Origin: Puccinellia tenuiflora
Lineage: Eukaryota > Streptophyta > Magnoliopsida > Poales > Poaceae
Reading direction: 5' to 3'
Length of the DNA: 64,000 bases
Assembly: GCA_012064385.1 (NCBI GenBank)
Contig: QRDG01000027.1
Location: forward strand, 2,834,255 to 2,898,254
The position numbers and the translations under genes were made by a program. Under the pieces are notes generated by a model, which worked only from the letters and a program-made list of their open reading frames with translations, did no database searches and was not told the DNA's origin. Shown in pieces: positions 39,913-52,033 of the stretch (its first letter is position 1; each line of letters starts with the position of its first letter).

Positions 39913-42015
39913 ATGAGTACTGCTGAAAATACTAAGTTGTGTGACTTCACTAGTACTAATAATGATGATTTCATATGTACTCCTATTGCTCCACCTGCTG
40001 CTAAGACAGATTTTTATGAAATCAAACCTGCTTTGTTAAATCTTGTTATGAAAAAGCAATTTTCTGGTGCTAGTACTGATGATGCTGCTGCTCACCTTAA
40101 TAATTTTGTTGAACTTTGTGAGATGCAAAAGTATAAGGATATGGATGGAGATATTATAAAACTGAAATTGTTTCCTTTCTCTTTTAGAGGGAGAGCTAAA
40201 GAATGGTTGTTATCTTTGCCTAGAAATAGTATTGATTCATGGACTAAATGCAAAGATGCTTTCATTGGAAAATATTATCCTCCTGCTAAAATTATATCTT
40301 TGAGAATTAGCATCATGAACTTTAAACAAATGGATAATGAACATGTTGCTCAAGCTTGGGAAAGAATGAAATCTTTGATAAAGAATTGTCCCACCCATGG
40401 ACTGACTGCTTGGATGATCATCCAAACCTTTTATGCAGGATTGAATTTTTCTTCAAGAAACCTATTGGATTCAGCTGCTGGAGGAACCTTTATGTCCATC
40501 ACTTTGGGTACAGCAACAAAGCTTCTTGATGATATGATGGTAAACTACTCTGAATGGCACACTGAAAGGGCTCCACAAGGTAAGAAGGTAAATTCTGTTG
40601 AAGAAACCTCTTCCTTGAGTGAAAAGATTGATGTGATTATGTCTATGCTAGTTAATGGTAAATCTTTTGTTGATCCAAATAATGTTCCCTTAGCTTCTTT
40701 GGTTTCCCAAGAAGAGCATGTTGGTGTGAACTTCATTAAAAATAACAGTTTCAACAACAATGCCTATAGGAACAATTTTGGTAACAACAATTATAAGCCA
40801 TATCCTCCTAATAACAATTATGGTTATGGTAACTCTTATGGTAATTCTTACAACAATAATAAGAGTGTTTCCTCTGATCTTGAAACCATGCTAAAAGAGT
40901 TTATCAACACACAAACCGCTTTTAACAAAACTGTTGAGGAAAAGTTGGGTAAAATCGATGTTCTTGCTTCTAAAGTTGAAAGCCTTGCTCTTGATGTAGA
41001 TCTTTTAAAATTAAAAGTTATGCCTAACAATGATAAAGAGAGCAAGCCTTTTGCTAAAATCAATGCCATCCAAGTTAGAATTGATGACAATGTTAGAATG
41101 TTGGCTGAACTACATGCTAGGTGGGAAAGAGAAAGAGAAGCCACTAAAAAGAATAATATGGTTAAAGTTTACACCATCACCACCACTAGTAATGTTCAGG
41201 TTTCACATGATAACAGGTCTCTTAATGATAATGGTAAAGTTATCAATGTTGGCAATGTCTCCACTTCCCATGAAAAACGTCTAAAACTGCCAAAAGACAC
41301 CAAAACTGCTAGTGATAAAGAAGCTGAAATTTTTCGAACTATGGGAGATCCTTCTTCCATTACTTTTGATGATAATGATTTTGATTTTGATAATTGTAAT
41401 ATCTCTGAAGTCATAATGTTGTTGCAAAAGCTAGCTAAGATTCCTAATGCTAGTGGTATAAGAATGGCTTTTACAAAACATATTACCAATGCTCTCATGA
41501 AAATTAGGGAAGAAAAGTTAAAACTTGAAGCTTCTATCCCTAAGAGATTAGAAGATGGTTGGGAACCCATCATTAAACTGAAAGTAAATGACTTTGATTG
41601 TAATGCTCTATGTGACCTTGGTGCAAGTGTTTCTATTATGCCTAAGAAATTCTATGATATGCTTGACTTGCCACCATTGGAAAGCTGTTGTTTGAATATT
41701 CATCTTGCTGATAATTCTACAAAAACACCTTTGGGGAGGCTTGATGATATTCATGTTATGGTTAATAATAACCTTGTTCCCATTGATTTTATTGTCTTGG
41801 ATATTGAGTGCAAAGCTTCTTGTCCTATTATTTTGGGAAGACCTTTTCTTCGAACTATTGGTGTTGTTATTGATATGAAAGAGGGCAACATTAGATATCA
41901 ATTCCCTCTTAAGAAATGTATGGAACAATTCCCTAGGAAGAGAATGAAGTCACCTTTTGACTCTATTGTTAGAGCAAATTATCGTTTTGATGCTTCTTCT
42001 CTTGGAAATACTTGA
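39913..42015 (+). CDS. Gypsy gag-protease polyprotein
   Basis: A 700-residue frame starting at the ATG at 39913; an in-frame extension upstream has no ATG. Residues about 70-185 are a retrotransposon gag domain, with 'FPFSFRGRAKEWLLSLP' from residue 87 and 'AWERMKSLIKNCP' downstream. Residues 277-316 are rich in Asn, Tyr and Gly where many gag proteins have a CCHC zinc knuckle, and no CCHC motif is visible. A coiled-coil-like stretch follows. The retropepsin core is 'CDLGASVSIMPKKFYDM', with Asp568 as the catalytic residue (D-L-G-A in place of D-S/T-G-A), and the later 'CPIILGRPFLRTIG' is the usual protease C-terminal block. Codons are AT-rich, unlike the GC-rich Gypsy at the right edge. The frame is intact, consistent with recent activity. 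Protein would form particles and mature itself but cannot copy or integrate. Confidence 0.9.
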   Translation: MSTAENTKLCDFTSTNNDDFICTPIAPPAAKTDFYEIKPALLNLVMKKQFSGASTDDAAAHLNNFVELCEMQKYKDMDGDIIKLKLFPFSFRGRAKEWLLSLPRNSIDSWTKCKDAFIGKYYPPAKIISLRISIMNFKQMDNEHVAQAWERMKSLIKNCPTHGLTAWMIIQTFYAGLNFSSRNLLDSAAGGTFMSITLGTATKLLDDMMVNYSEWHTERAPQGKKVNSVEETSSLSEKIDVIMSMLVNGKSFVDPNNVPLASLVSQEEHVGVNFIKNNSFNNNAYRNNFGNNNYKPYPPNNNYGYGNSYGNSYNNNKSVSSDLETMLKEFINTQTAFNKTVEEKLGKIDVLASKVESLALDVDLLKLKVMPNNDKESKPFAKINAIQVRIDDNVRMLAELHARWEREREATKKNNMVKVYTITTTSNVQVSHDNRSLNDNGKVINVGNVSTSHEKRLKLPKDTKTASDKEAEIFRTMGDPSSITFDDNDFDFDNCNISEVIMLLQKLAKIPNASGIRMAFTKHITNALMKIREEKLKLEASIPKRLEDGWEPIIKLKVNDFDCNALCDLGASVSIMPKKFYDMLDLPPLESCCLNIHLADNSTKTPLGRLDDIHVMVNNNLVPIDFIVLDIECKASCPIILGRPFLRTIGVVIDMKEGNIRYQFPLKKCMEQFPRKRMKSPFDSIVRANYRFDASSLGNT

Positions 42016-44876
42016 TGTTCACTTTCTGCGCCTAGCTGAAAGGCGTTAAAGGAAAAGCGCTTATGGGAGACAACCCATCATTTTATTTTCAGTATCTTTT
42101 ATTTTATTTGAGTCAAGAAGTTTGTTTACTTCTGTAGCAACTTCTTTGTATCTTTATTTTCTTGCAATGTTGTGCCAAGTAAGGTCTCTAGTAGAAAGTT
42201 TTTGCTATATTTGGATTTCTGCACAGGAAACAGATTTCTGTCTGTCACCGTTAAATTTGTCATTTATTCCAGATGCGACGAAATGCTTTGAGATTTTGTG
42301 TGCTGAATCTTCATATATGTATGAAACTTTTTCTAGTTCAGTGATTTTCGATTTGAGCAACTCTAGTGGCTCGAAAAAATTCGTCTTTACAGACTGTTCA
42401 GATTTTGACAGATTCTGCCTTTTATTGTGCATTGCTTCCTTTGCGATGTTTATTTGGATCTTTTTGATTCTTTGAGCATCAGTGGCTGTAGCTAATGTTA
42501 TAATGCATTAAGGTGTGCTTGTGTCACACTAGAACTTGTGAATTTTTGGTTTATGTACTAACCCTCTAATGAGAATTACTTTGAGTTTGATGTGGTGCAA
42601 GTTTTCAAGTAAGCAAAAGGGACGATATGATGAGATCAAGAAGAGTGAAAAGCCTAAGCTTGGGGATGCCCCGGTGGGTCATCCCCAGCAAATTCAAGAA
42701 GACTTAAGCATCTAAGCTTGGGGATGCCCAAGGCATCCCCTTCTTCATCGACAAAACTATCAGGTCATCTCTAGTGATACTATATTTTTATTCCACTACA
42801 TCTTATGTATTTTGTTTGGAGCGTCTGTTTTTATTTTGAGTGTGTGTTTTAGTTTGCTTAATAAGTTGGATCCTACCATTCTTGTGTGGGAGAGAGACAC
42901 GCTCCGCTTTTTCATTTGAATACTCTTGTGCTTCGCTTATATTTATTGAGTATTCTTAGCTACTGTCTGTTTTCTAGTAAGCTCTCGCTTTTAGCATGTT
43001 ATCTTGTTTAGGGCTGCTAGTTCTTTGTGTTAAGCTCTCTTGTGTTTCACTCTTATTTGTTAGAGAGTTGTTTTAGTTGCTTGGTTGATGTGTTAGATTG
43101 GAAAATGCTATGCTTGTGATAGTGGTATGAAATAGAGAAAAGCTGCATAGTCTTGTAGACCATTGTGTAGATAACTTGCTCCTCTTCAATTGTTTTGAGG
43201 TATTAAAATAACTAATGGTTAAAATTTGTTGGCTAATGTTGTTAAGAGCTGATTAGTGAAGATGTGTTAGTAGAGCGTGGAGCCGTACTTTTCTGAACTA
43301 AAAACAACATAAGTCAATAGTGCTTTAGTGTCGTGATTTCCTCTTAGTTGAAAAGAAGTTTCTAATGGTGTAGTTACTGCAACGGTCGGGGAAGCCAACG
43401 GGGCACTTGTGTCGCCGCCACGATCCCTCTCGGGGTGTCTCTAACCATTTGTGAGACTTTGATATTGTTAGTTGTTTGTAATATACGACATGCTATGTGA
43501 GTTTTTGGTTTTTGGCACTTCCACCTCCATATTTTGTTAGCCTCTTCGGTACTTTGCATTGCCCTTTTTCACATTGAGATTGGTGCATACTTCGCAAGTA
43601 CATCCAACCCCGTGGGAGATCTTCATCTTGTTCTCCTACACATAAGCCAACTATCTTTCTCAAAACAGCCACCATATCTACCTATCACAGCATTTCCAGA
43701 GTTGTTCCGAGATACATTGCCATGTAACATCCATCATTTACATTACATGACTTTATGTCATTTTTACTTCATTGCCATATAGTATTGCTTGACCATTTGA
43801 GTTAGTGTGATGCGTGGTTTTCCACATGTGTTACATCTTTTCCACACTACGCTCGGTCTTGCATATCCACCATACACCATGTATTAGTCTTTGAGTTTTG
43901 AGTACACCAAAAAGTGTGATGATCATCTTGTAAAATAGAGTGTTGCCTCTACCTGTGAGCATATTGAAAAGAGTCCAAAGTGGCCAATCAAAAGAGTCCA
44001 AAAGAGACCAATAAGAGAAAAATATAAAAGAGCCACAAAGGCCTCAAAAAGCAAAACGCAAAAAAGAGAAAAAGAATATAAAATGAGAGAGGGGGCAACA
44101 CTACTATCCTTTTATTCTACACTTGTGCTAGTAGCACCTACATCATTGTAGTGAGTTTTCATGCTTCATTAGTATAACTATGTGGGGACCAAACGTTATA
44201 GAACTTGGCTTGTATATTCCAACGATGAGCCTCCTCAAGTGAGCTCTAGGTCTTCATGAGCAAGCAAGTTGGATGCACCCCCACTAGTTCCATTGGAGAG
44301 CTTCCATTCATATAGCTCTATGTGCATCCGTTGCATGGCAATCACTACTCCTCATTCAGTGTCTACTACGGGACTTCCTCTTGTCTTGTGGTTACCTCTT
44401 ACACTGTTTGAGCCTTTCTTTTTGGCCTTCCAAACCCCCATTATTATTCTCTTTGCCATAACCTCATGGTGCCAAGCCTTCTTCTTGCTTGTATTAGTTG
44501 AGTGTACTACATAACAGTTGATAAGTTAAGTGGATGGATTAAGGACACTTGACTTGAGCTTGGCTATTTCTATTATTAACTGAATTTGATGTTTTGAAGA
44601 TTGATTGACATTTTACATTGGAGACACAATTTACTATTCTTCTTTCTAAACCTTATGTATGGTTCCTTGTCTCCAACACGCTGATTCATGAAAAGTTCTA
44701 GCTTCTTTTAGCTAGCATTTGTTAATCATTGTTTGCTTAATGTCAACTATAGACAATTGTTTTGGGTCACCTTATTAACATCATGTGTTTTGCATTACTA
44801 TGTTGATCTAGATTGTGAGTTTGCATGTCCCCTAAGAAATTATTTGTTATCGTTCTACCTACTCGAGGACGAGTAG
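42016..44876. other. Non-coding 3' internal region of the Gypsy element
   Basis: About 2.9 kb where pol would normally lie. No frame exceeds about 120 codons and no polymerase, RNase H or integrase motif is present. The motif AAGCTTGGGGATGCCC occurs at 42658 and 42715. Conserved non-coding DNA in this place is typical of Triticeae gag-only Gypsy families. Confidence 0.8.
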
Positions 44877-44894
44877 AACTAAGCTTGGGGATGC
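44877..44894 (+). other. Polypurine-tract region before the 3' LTR
   Basis: AACTAAGCTTGGGGATGC abuts the LTR start at 44895. The G-rich part would prime plus-strand synthesis. Confidence 0.7.
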
Positions 44895-46515
44895 TGATAC
44901 GTCTCCGACGTATCTATAATTTCTTATGATCCATGCTTGTTTTCATACCATTTGCTACATGTTTTGTTTACATCTTATAGCATTTTTATGCATTTTTGGA
45001 ACTAACATATTAACAAGATGCCCCAGTGCCAGTTCCTGTTTTCTGCTGTTTTTCTGTTTCAGAAAAGTACTTAAGAAAATATTCTCGGAATCGGACGGGA
45101 CAAAACCCAGGATCTTATAATTTCGTCACGCACACGGAGTCCAAAGGGGAGCCGAAGACGCACCAGAGGGCGACCACACCCTAGGGTGGCGCGGCCCACC
45201 TGTCTGCCGCGCCACCAGGTGGTGTGGCCCCCTCGGGCCTCCACCGACGCCGCCCTTTCGCCTATATAATCCCCCCGACGAGAAAACCCTAAGTACCCGA
45301 TCAAAATTCCAGAAAAACATCTGTCGCCGCCGCCGTCATCAACCCTAGTTCGGGAGGATTCTGAAGCTCTCCCCGGCACCCTGCCGGAGAGGGGAATCAT
45401 CGCCGGAGGGCTCTACACCACCATGCCCCCTCCGGACAGATGTGTGAGTAGTTCATCCTTGCACTACGGGTCCATGCAGTAGCTAGATGGTAGTCTTCTC
45501 CAATTGTGCTATCATGTTTAGATCTTGTGAGCTGCCTATCATGATCAAGATCATCTTATTGTAATGCTACATGTTGTGTTTGCTGGGATCCGATGAATAG
45601 AGAAGTACATTGTGATGTTGATTATTGATATTATCATGTCTATGTTATTTGTGATCTTGCATGCTTTCCGGTACTTGTAATTGCCTTGATCAAGTAGTTG
45701 CTTGTATCTCCAAGAGGGAGTATTTATGCTAGATAGTGGGTTCGGTCCCTGTGTGTCTTGGCTTGAGTGACAGAAACATATAAGGACGGGGGAGTGCCGT
45801 TTCTACTAGGGAGTAAACTTTATGCACAGTTCTTCATGCAATTGTCTGTTGCTTGCAACTTAATACTGGAGAGATTTTACGGTATGTTATCTCAAAGGTG
45901 GACTATTTAGGCATAGGTGTATGCTTGGAACAGCTATCTATGTATTTTGTCGTAATGCCCAAAGCATCTCATATAGACATCATCATCCTCTGTATTATGC
46001 AATGTTCATGCATTGTCATGCATTCTCTATTCTGTCAATTGCCCAGCTGTAATTTGTTACCCAGCATGTGTAGTATTTTATTTATGGAGAAGACACCACT
46101 AGTGAACTGTGGACCCCGGTCTATTCTTTTACATCTGCAATTAAATCAACTGCTCTACTGCTTTCATTTACTGCAAACAAGCTTCCTTCCACATATACAT
46201 TTAATCCTTTGTATTCAGCAAGGCCGGTGAGATTGACAACCTCACTGCTTCGTTGGGGCAAAGTAGTTTGATTGTGTTCTGCAGGTTCCACTGTCTCCCC
46301 TGCAACAGCTCTTTTTCTGGCACCGTTGCTGTCAACACGCCAAGCACATTTTCTGGCGCCATTGCAGTTGTGGACAACCTTCTGAAGCATTCCTCACTCC
46401 TACTGGTTCGATAACCTTGGTTTCTAACTGAGGGAAAACTTGCTGCTGTGCTCCTCAAACCTTCCTCTTGGGGTGCCCAACGAAGCGTGATTGATTAACA
46501 CCTCTCGCTCTATCA
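44895..46515 (+). repeat. 3' LTR of the Gypsy element
   Basis: Nearly identical to the 5' LTR, including TATATAA at 45263-45269 and the two primer-site-like copies near 46312 and 46351. Many of the differences are C/T or G/A, as expected of methylated DNA. Confidence 0.95.
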
Positions 46516-47052
46516 CACCGCAGCCGCGGCCCACCAGACCCAGATCGGGCCCGGATTGGGCCCGCGCGCCGCACCGCACCGCCGCCGGCTCCCCCGAGCC
46601 CCACGAGCAGCAGGGCGATGCTCCATCCGCCTGCTGGGACCACCGCCGGCTCCCTCCCATCCACGCCACCGCGCCGCCGCCACCTCGCCCGCACCGCCGC
46701 GCCACGCGGCACGCCCGCATCGCCCTGCGCTGCGCCGCCGCACCGCCCCTGCGCCGCCTCGCCGCACCGCCTCGAGCCGGCACTGCCGCCGCCCGAGCTC
46801 CCGCCGGATAGGCCGGCCTGCGCCGCGCCGCAACCAGCAGGAGGAGGAGAGGACCCCACCGCCGCCGAGCCACGCGGGTTTTGCCCGGCGACCCTGACCG
46901 GCGGCGGCGAGGGGAGGCGGGGGTGGCCGGATGCCTCTGGCGGCGGCTAGGGTTCCGCTCCTGGCCGCCCGCAGGAGCGACCAAGGAGCGTCTGTATGTA
47001 TCGTCAAGTCTGGCGACAACTTCAAGAGAGGTTGAACCGACTACACTCTGGA
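46516..47052 (+). mobile_element. Continuation of the LTR copy A element (leader/5' internal part)
   Basis: This is the DNA on the far side of the Gypsy insertion, which the target duplication ties to 37955. It is very GC-rich with GCCGCC-type repeats, open in several frames and without a recognised domain. It ends where the LINE 3' tail begins. That it still belongs to the copy A element is inferred from contiguity. Confidence 0.5.
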
Positions 47053-48005
47053 AGGCCTCTTTTTTAACTTCAAGCGAATTTATTATTGAATAATAATGCA
47101 ATTATCTACAGTTACAGGATCATCGAACCAAAACTCACTGGCACCCTGAGTAGTACGGTGGTGAGCAAGCGAACGTGCTGCCTTTATTTGCTTCTCGCGA
47201 ACAATATTGGATCGTCGCCATGCCGAGCTCCACTAGCAGCTGCTGAAAATCGTCAATATTAACTCCGGTCCCGAGCCTCTATACTCAGATGGATTGTGAA
47301 TAGCCTCCACCATTTCCATCGAGTCAGATTCCACAACTAAATACTGAGCTCCAAACTATTCTGCTAGTTTAAGACCAGTCAACAGTCACTATGATCGCAA
47401 CAAGTTGCAGTAAGTTTTGCAGAGTCCTGACATATTGCTCCAGTTGCTCCTTCCTATGAATCATGATCATCTTCAACACTCACTTTATATACTCCCATTG
47501 CAGGTTTTTTACATCCAGCCTTACGGATTGTGTTTCCAGTCGCCTTAAGCTTACAGAAATTAGCCATAATGCCATTGATGTTGAGCACAGTTCTCTCTAT
47601 GGCCAAAATTGGATCCTTGTTGTTAAATTGTCTCATAGACCACCATGTGTACCAGCTAGTTGTCATAACAGTAACCGTTCTATTCTCAATGTTGCATGCC
47701 ACTCCTGGTTTGCTTGAGCACAATAGTTCTTCGAGAATTATGGACGATGATCGGCCCATTACAAGTGCAGCAGCCACACAATTAATGAGGTCTAAACTTC
47801 ACCAAACTTCTTGTGCCCTAGGGCAATAAAAGAGCATACACCTTCGGTCTTCTGCGTTGATCGAACAAACAGGGCAGTTCACAAATGATCGAATGTGTTT
47901 GTTCGCTAAAGTACAATCATGGTATGATTCTATGAAGAGCCCGCCACGTCAAAATCTGTATTTTTCGGGCAACGTGAGTTTGCCAGATTTTCCTCGACAA
48001 TAATC
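47053..48005 (-). pseudogene. LINE (L1-type) 3' end: zinc-finger and RNase H-like remnants
   Basis: Read on the minus strand from about 48005, the fragment begins with 'KIWQTHVARKIQILTWRALH' and 'NCPVCSINAEDRRCMLFYCP', the zf-RVT zinc-binding region after LINE reverse transcriptase. It continues with 'WYTWWSMRQFNNKD', then an RNase H-like domain with 'EGATGAICQDSAKL' and, after a stop codon, 'FGAQYLVVESDSMEMVEAIHNP'. It closes near 47095 with 'SLAHHRTTQGASEFWFDDP'. The tail AAAAAAG follows at about 47053. Frameshifts and stops show it is dead. The endonuclease and polymerase parts are missing, as in normal 5'-truncated LINE copies. Confidence 0.85.
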
Positions 48006-49639
48006 AAGATGTCAAAATGGCGAGCATGGCTATTGGTTGAAAGAGGTTGATTTTTTCAAAACTATCGATTGTTCTGTGAAATAATCACTACTTGTGTACA
48101 TTTGAATGATTTTTAGAAAAAATTCTGATCAAACTATCACACACTTGTAGTTCAAATTTGAATTACTTTCAGAAAATCGACATAAAGTCATTTAAATGTG
48201 CGAAAGGTAGAAAGCAAGAAAATTCATAATATTTCGGGATTATCCATCAAATATGGACTACTGTGTGTGATAATTGGATGGGTACAATTTTGCACCATAT
48301 TTTTTGTACTTGCTTCACAAAAATAGTCATTTTTGATACTTAAAAAATGAAAAATGATATTTATTAGAATATTTTGAAAACACTCAGTTCGGTTACATTG
48401 TTTCCCATAACAAAAACACCTATGTGCAAAATATGGCTCACTATCACAAACTATGCTACGGGAATGGTCATATCTTTGTCGTTTGGCTTGAAACCTATAG
48501 ATGTTTGTAGATGATAGACCAATCTGTGAAGGATTTTTTTGGAAAGTTTGTCAAAAATGAAGTTTATTATTTTTACTAGCAACTGGTACACATAAAATAT
48601 GCTCGCATGATTACCAAGAAATTTGAGGTGCGGCATGTCGAGCATAGGAACTTGCAATTGAGTTAGGGTTTCAGTCAGACTTTACATGCTTCCGATTTGC
48701 TCATTAGACAAAGGAGGCATTGTGAGAATCAAGTTGTAGCTATTTGAACATCGCCATGACCTGAATTGTGGTAATTGTAGATGGTGTAACACTTGCCAGA
48801 TCTGTATTTATGCAATATTTATGCTTATGGATAGTTCTCCTCTTGTGTGAGTGTAGTGAATTGTCTGCACTCAGTTCAGATGCATAGATATTTTCTACTA
48901 TCATGCTACATGCATCAGTTAGGTAATACAACGTATTAACGAATAATTATTGTACACATGTTTAGAAAGTAGATAATGAACACATTAGTATGAATATACT
49001 GGCAGTTCGGGTTATATTTAATGTTGCTGTAGTTACATTTGATACTGTTGTGGTTCACTGGTATTTGATACTCAAGTTATGTGGTGATTTAATAGACTAG
49101 CAATACTGCAGTTTATCTTCCACAACCTGAAATGTGAACTCAGTTTATCTTGTATGCCAGTTTATCAAATATGCTCTACATTTTGTAGCCTATACTGTAA
49201 AATGCACAGTTTCAAAGCTTTCATATCGTGACATATCCTGTGCTTACCTACTCTCACTTGCAGATTGCGCATGAAAGAGGGCAGAAGTTTGGAGAACTTT
49301 ATTTGATCGAGATATCTGTCAAAAGAGAGCATCATCCATTCCTTCAAGATATCTATTGGCTGTTCCAATAATAGATTGTTTTCATTTTACTTTTAATTCT
49401 TAGATGCTTGAGGAGGTTTACTGCTAAAGTATTTCCAAGTTTTGTCGTGAATATCGTTCAGGTTGTAATTTTTGTTGTGTTTGTGAATATGTACGGTTAG
49501 CTATAATTGTTCATGGCGCCTGCTTTATCCCTTGTATTTTAGTTGGTTAATACCATTTAGCTGGGCTGAAATCAAATGGGCAAATACATGAAATATAATG
49601 TCAAGAAATTCATCACTAAACAATGCCACACGGCAGGCT
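48006..49639. other. AT-rich DNA without recognised features
   Basis: No frame above about 70 codons. It probably includes the interior of the CACTA element that ends at 50073, but no motif proves this. Confidence 0.35.
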
Positions 49640-50073
49640 CTCATTTGTCCACGTAGCATCTGCTCCTCACCACGACGAAAAAGTTAACGTCACAAAAAAT
49701 GATGACGTCAGCAACCTAGGTGGTGAAATCAGCAAACGACATTGACGGACTTTGCTGTGATGGAAAAAAACGTCACAGAAGCTGATGACGTCAGAACGGC
49801 GACTATGACACCAGCAAACGCCGCTAACGGCCGTGTGCCACATGTCATCGTCCGCGACAGTCAAAAAACGTCACAGACGAGTTGGGCCTTAGATGGGCCA
49901 CTCCGGACGCTCGCGACGTTTTAAAATATAGCGACGTTTCTTTGGGTCAACAAAAACGTCGCTGAATCGTCTGTGACACTTGATCCCTGACTTTTTTTTT
50001 TCGTCGCGTAAAACGTCGCAGATAGCTTCTAGCGACGTTTTTGAGCTCATTAGCGACGGTTTTGAAAGTAGTG
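49640..50073 (+). mobile_element. Probable CACTA element, right end
   Basis: The segment ends in TTTTGAAAGTAGTG, the TAGTG terminus of CACTA elements. Before it come dense subterminal repeats: GATGACGTCAG-type units near 49700-49790, and GCGACGTTT/AAACGTCGC units in both orientations from 49910 to 50040. The left terminus (CACTACTTTC...) is not found. What follows, from 50074, matches Gypsy internal DNA, so the CACTA end borders a Gypsy fragment. Confidence 0.6.
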
Positions 50074-52033
50074 TCAAGCTTTGGATGCCCAGGTGCACCC
50101 CAAGAACATATTCAAGAGGATTCAAATATCTAAGTTTGGGGATTCCTATGACATCCCTCCTTTTCCATCAACAAATATCATGTTGTCTCGTTTGTGAACT
50201 ATATTATTTGTTCATATGATATGTATTGTTCTTGTATAGTTATTTGGTTTTATTTGCCTTTTATTGGTATTGGTTTTCTCTTATTCGGTTCTATTTGCCT
50301 TTTTATTTGGTTCTTTATTTGGTTTCTATTGTTTCTCAATTTGCTTTCTTTCATAAAGTGAAAACAACACAAATATTTTCTTTTCTTTTGCTTCTTTATT
50401 TTTTTTCCTTTGCATTCTATTTGGTCTTTTCTTTGGTTTTTCTTTGGAGTTTTCCTTGCTGTTGCTAGCAACTTTCGGTCTTGTTTTTCCACTATTATTT
50501 TTGTTTAAGAATAAAGTACTAAGTTTTACCCATTTGGTTTTAGTTGATGAATATTTATAAAGTGGTTTTTCTATTTTCAGCATTTGCTGGTCACTGCGCA
50601 ATTTTGCATATTTTACTGTAAACTTGAAATATCACGAAACTTTTTCAGCATGAGTATCACCTAGTCCTATGCACGCACAAAAAATGGCTAAAATTTATGA
50701 CATATTTAGGTGTACTTACAAATTACGTTTTCCAGCTGCTGTTCTTCTGGACAGATTCTGACCTTTTTTTTGCAAGAGTGGCTTCTTTGCGTTTTCATTT
50801 GATTATGTTTAGGTCTTACCTTTTATTTTGAAGTTGTCCACTTAAATAACCTCTCTGTAACTTGAAAACAAAATTTTCTTTAATTTATTGCAGCACTTTG
50901 GAAATATTATCTATTTTACAAATGTCTAACAGTAGAAAAACAAAGAGAGTGTTTTTGTGTTGAAGTTTTTTTACAAGGAATGAAGGAACTTCAAACTGAG
51001 AAATATCCAAGAATGGTCGAAACCATAAGCTTGGGGATGCCTCTGCATGCCTCTACATCAACAACCTTCCGGTTTGCAAACCTTCAAACTTTGTTTTTGA
51101 GCAACATAGAAATTTCATAAACTTGGAGCTTATGTATCTTAATTTTATTGTCTATTAGATCTTAGCATCAAGCACCATCACAATAATTAGCTTATTGTTA
51201 TATTTTTGATGTATACCATTTCTAAAGAGTTGATTGAAAATTTATTGGTTGCTTGGTTATTTGTTGAAACTTAAAATGTTTTGTGCATAATGTGTCTTAG
51301 TAGTTCATGTATTATTATGGTTAGTATCAACTAGCTAAGAGGGTATAATGTGTTATTTTGATGTTAACATGCGTTGTTTTGTTCATAATGCGGCATGGTA
51401 TTGTGGTATCCTCCTCTGAAAAATTTATTTGGATCGACTTGGCGCATGCTTACACATGTTTGAAACTAAAAAAAAAATCTATCATGCCGCAGTGATCTTT
51501 TTGTTTCAAATGGTAATATCACTTTTATGCCTTATTCAATGTTGTTTTGTCGCAAAGCATGATTATGACAGTTATTGCTCTCCTAGTTGGTCGTTTCCCA
51601 GTCTATTGCTAGCCTTCATCCGTACTGAGTGGGAACTCTACTCGTGCATCCAAATCCTTGAGCCAAAAATATTCCATTTGAGTCCACTATATCTTTCTAT
51701 GCATGGTATTTAATAGTCATTCCAAGTAAATTTGTCATGTTCTACCTTTAAACCTTCAAAATACTCCATTTTGTGTTTTTGTTTTAGCTCATGAGGAAGT
51801 AGTAGAGAGTTTGTTATGCCCCATGCCTGACGAGGTCCTTTTTTCTTATTCACCCAATGAGTATGGAATATGTGCTCATTTGAATTTGCCGAGAGTTCGC
51901 AAGGGACTCCGTGTCTCAGAAAATATAAAGATAACCCATTACACCTACTTCACACATATCTCTGAGAAATCGGCAATCTATGGTTAGTTGAACCAAAGGA
52001 GAATGAGTAGTGACATCATTTTTGAAAGGGCTC
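50074..52033 (+). mobile_element. Gypsy 3' internal region fragment
   Basis: The motifs AAGCTTTGGATGCCC (50082), ATCTAAGTTTGGGGATTCC (50128) and CATAAGCTTGGGGATGCC (51025) match the non-coding 3' internal region of the element at 37956. No coding frame survives. The canonical purine tract is not seen just before the LTR at 52034, so it is uncertain whether this fragment and that LTR belonged to one element. Confidence 0.55.

Larger units (their letters stand above)
37956..46515 (+). mobile_element. Complete Gypsy LTR retrotransposon encoding gag-protease only
   Basis: The element spans 8560 bp: 5' LTR 37956-39577 (1622 bp), 3' LTR 44895-46515 (1621 bp), both starting TGATACGTCTCCGACG and ending CTATCA. 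Flanks are CGCCG (37951-37955) and CACCG (46516-46520), a 5-bp target duplication with a G/A difference that fits methyl-CpG decay. By eye the LTRs differ by about 20 substitutions plus a few indels, roughly 1.3 percent, so insertion was recent, well under a million years at usual grass rates. The only coding region is gag-protease. There is no reverse transcriptase, RNase H or integrase, so it must depend on another element. It sits in the leader of the LTR copy A element. Confidence 0.95.

Noticed and set aside
46424..47101. 225-codon minus-strand GC-rich frame
   Set aside because: It crosses from the LTR end into GC-rich leader DNA and lacks any domain.
50226..50468. 80-codon Phe/Leu-rich frame as a transmembrane peptide
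   Set aside because: T-rich non-coding Gypsy internal DNA translates into such stretches by chance.
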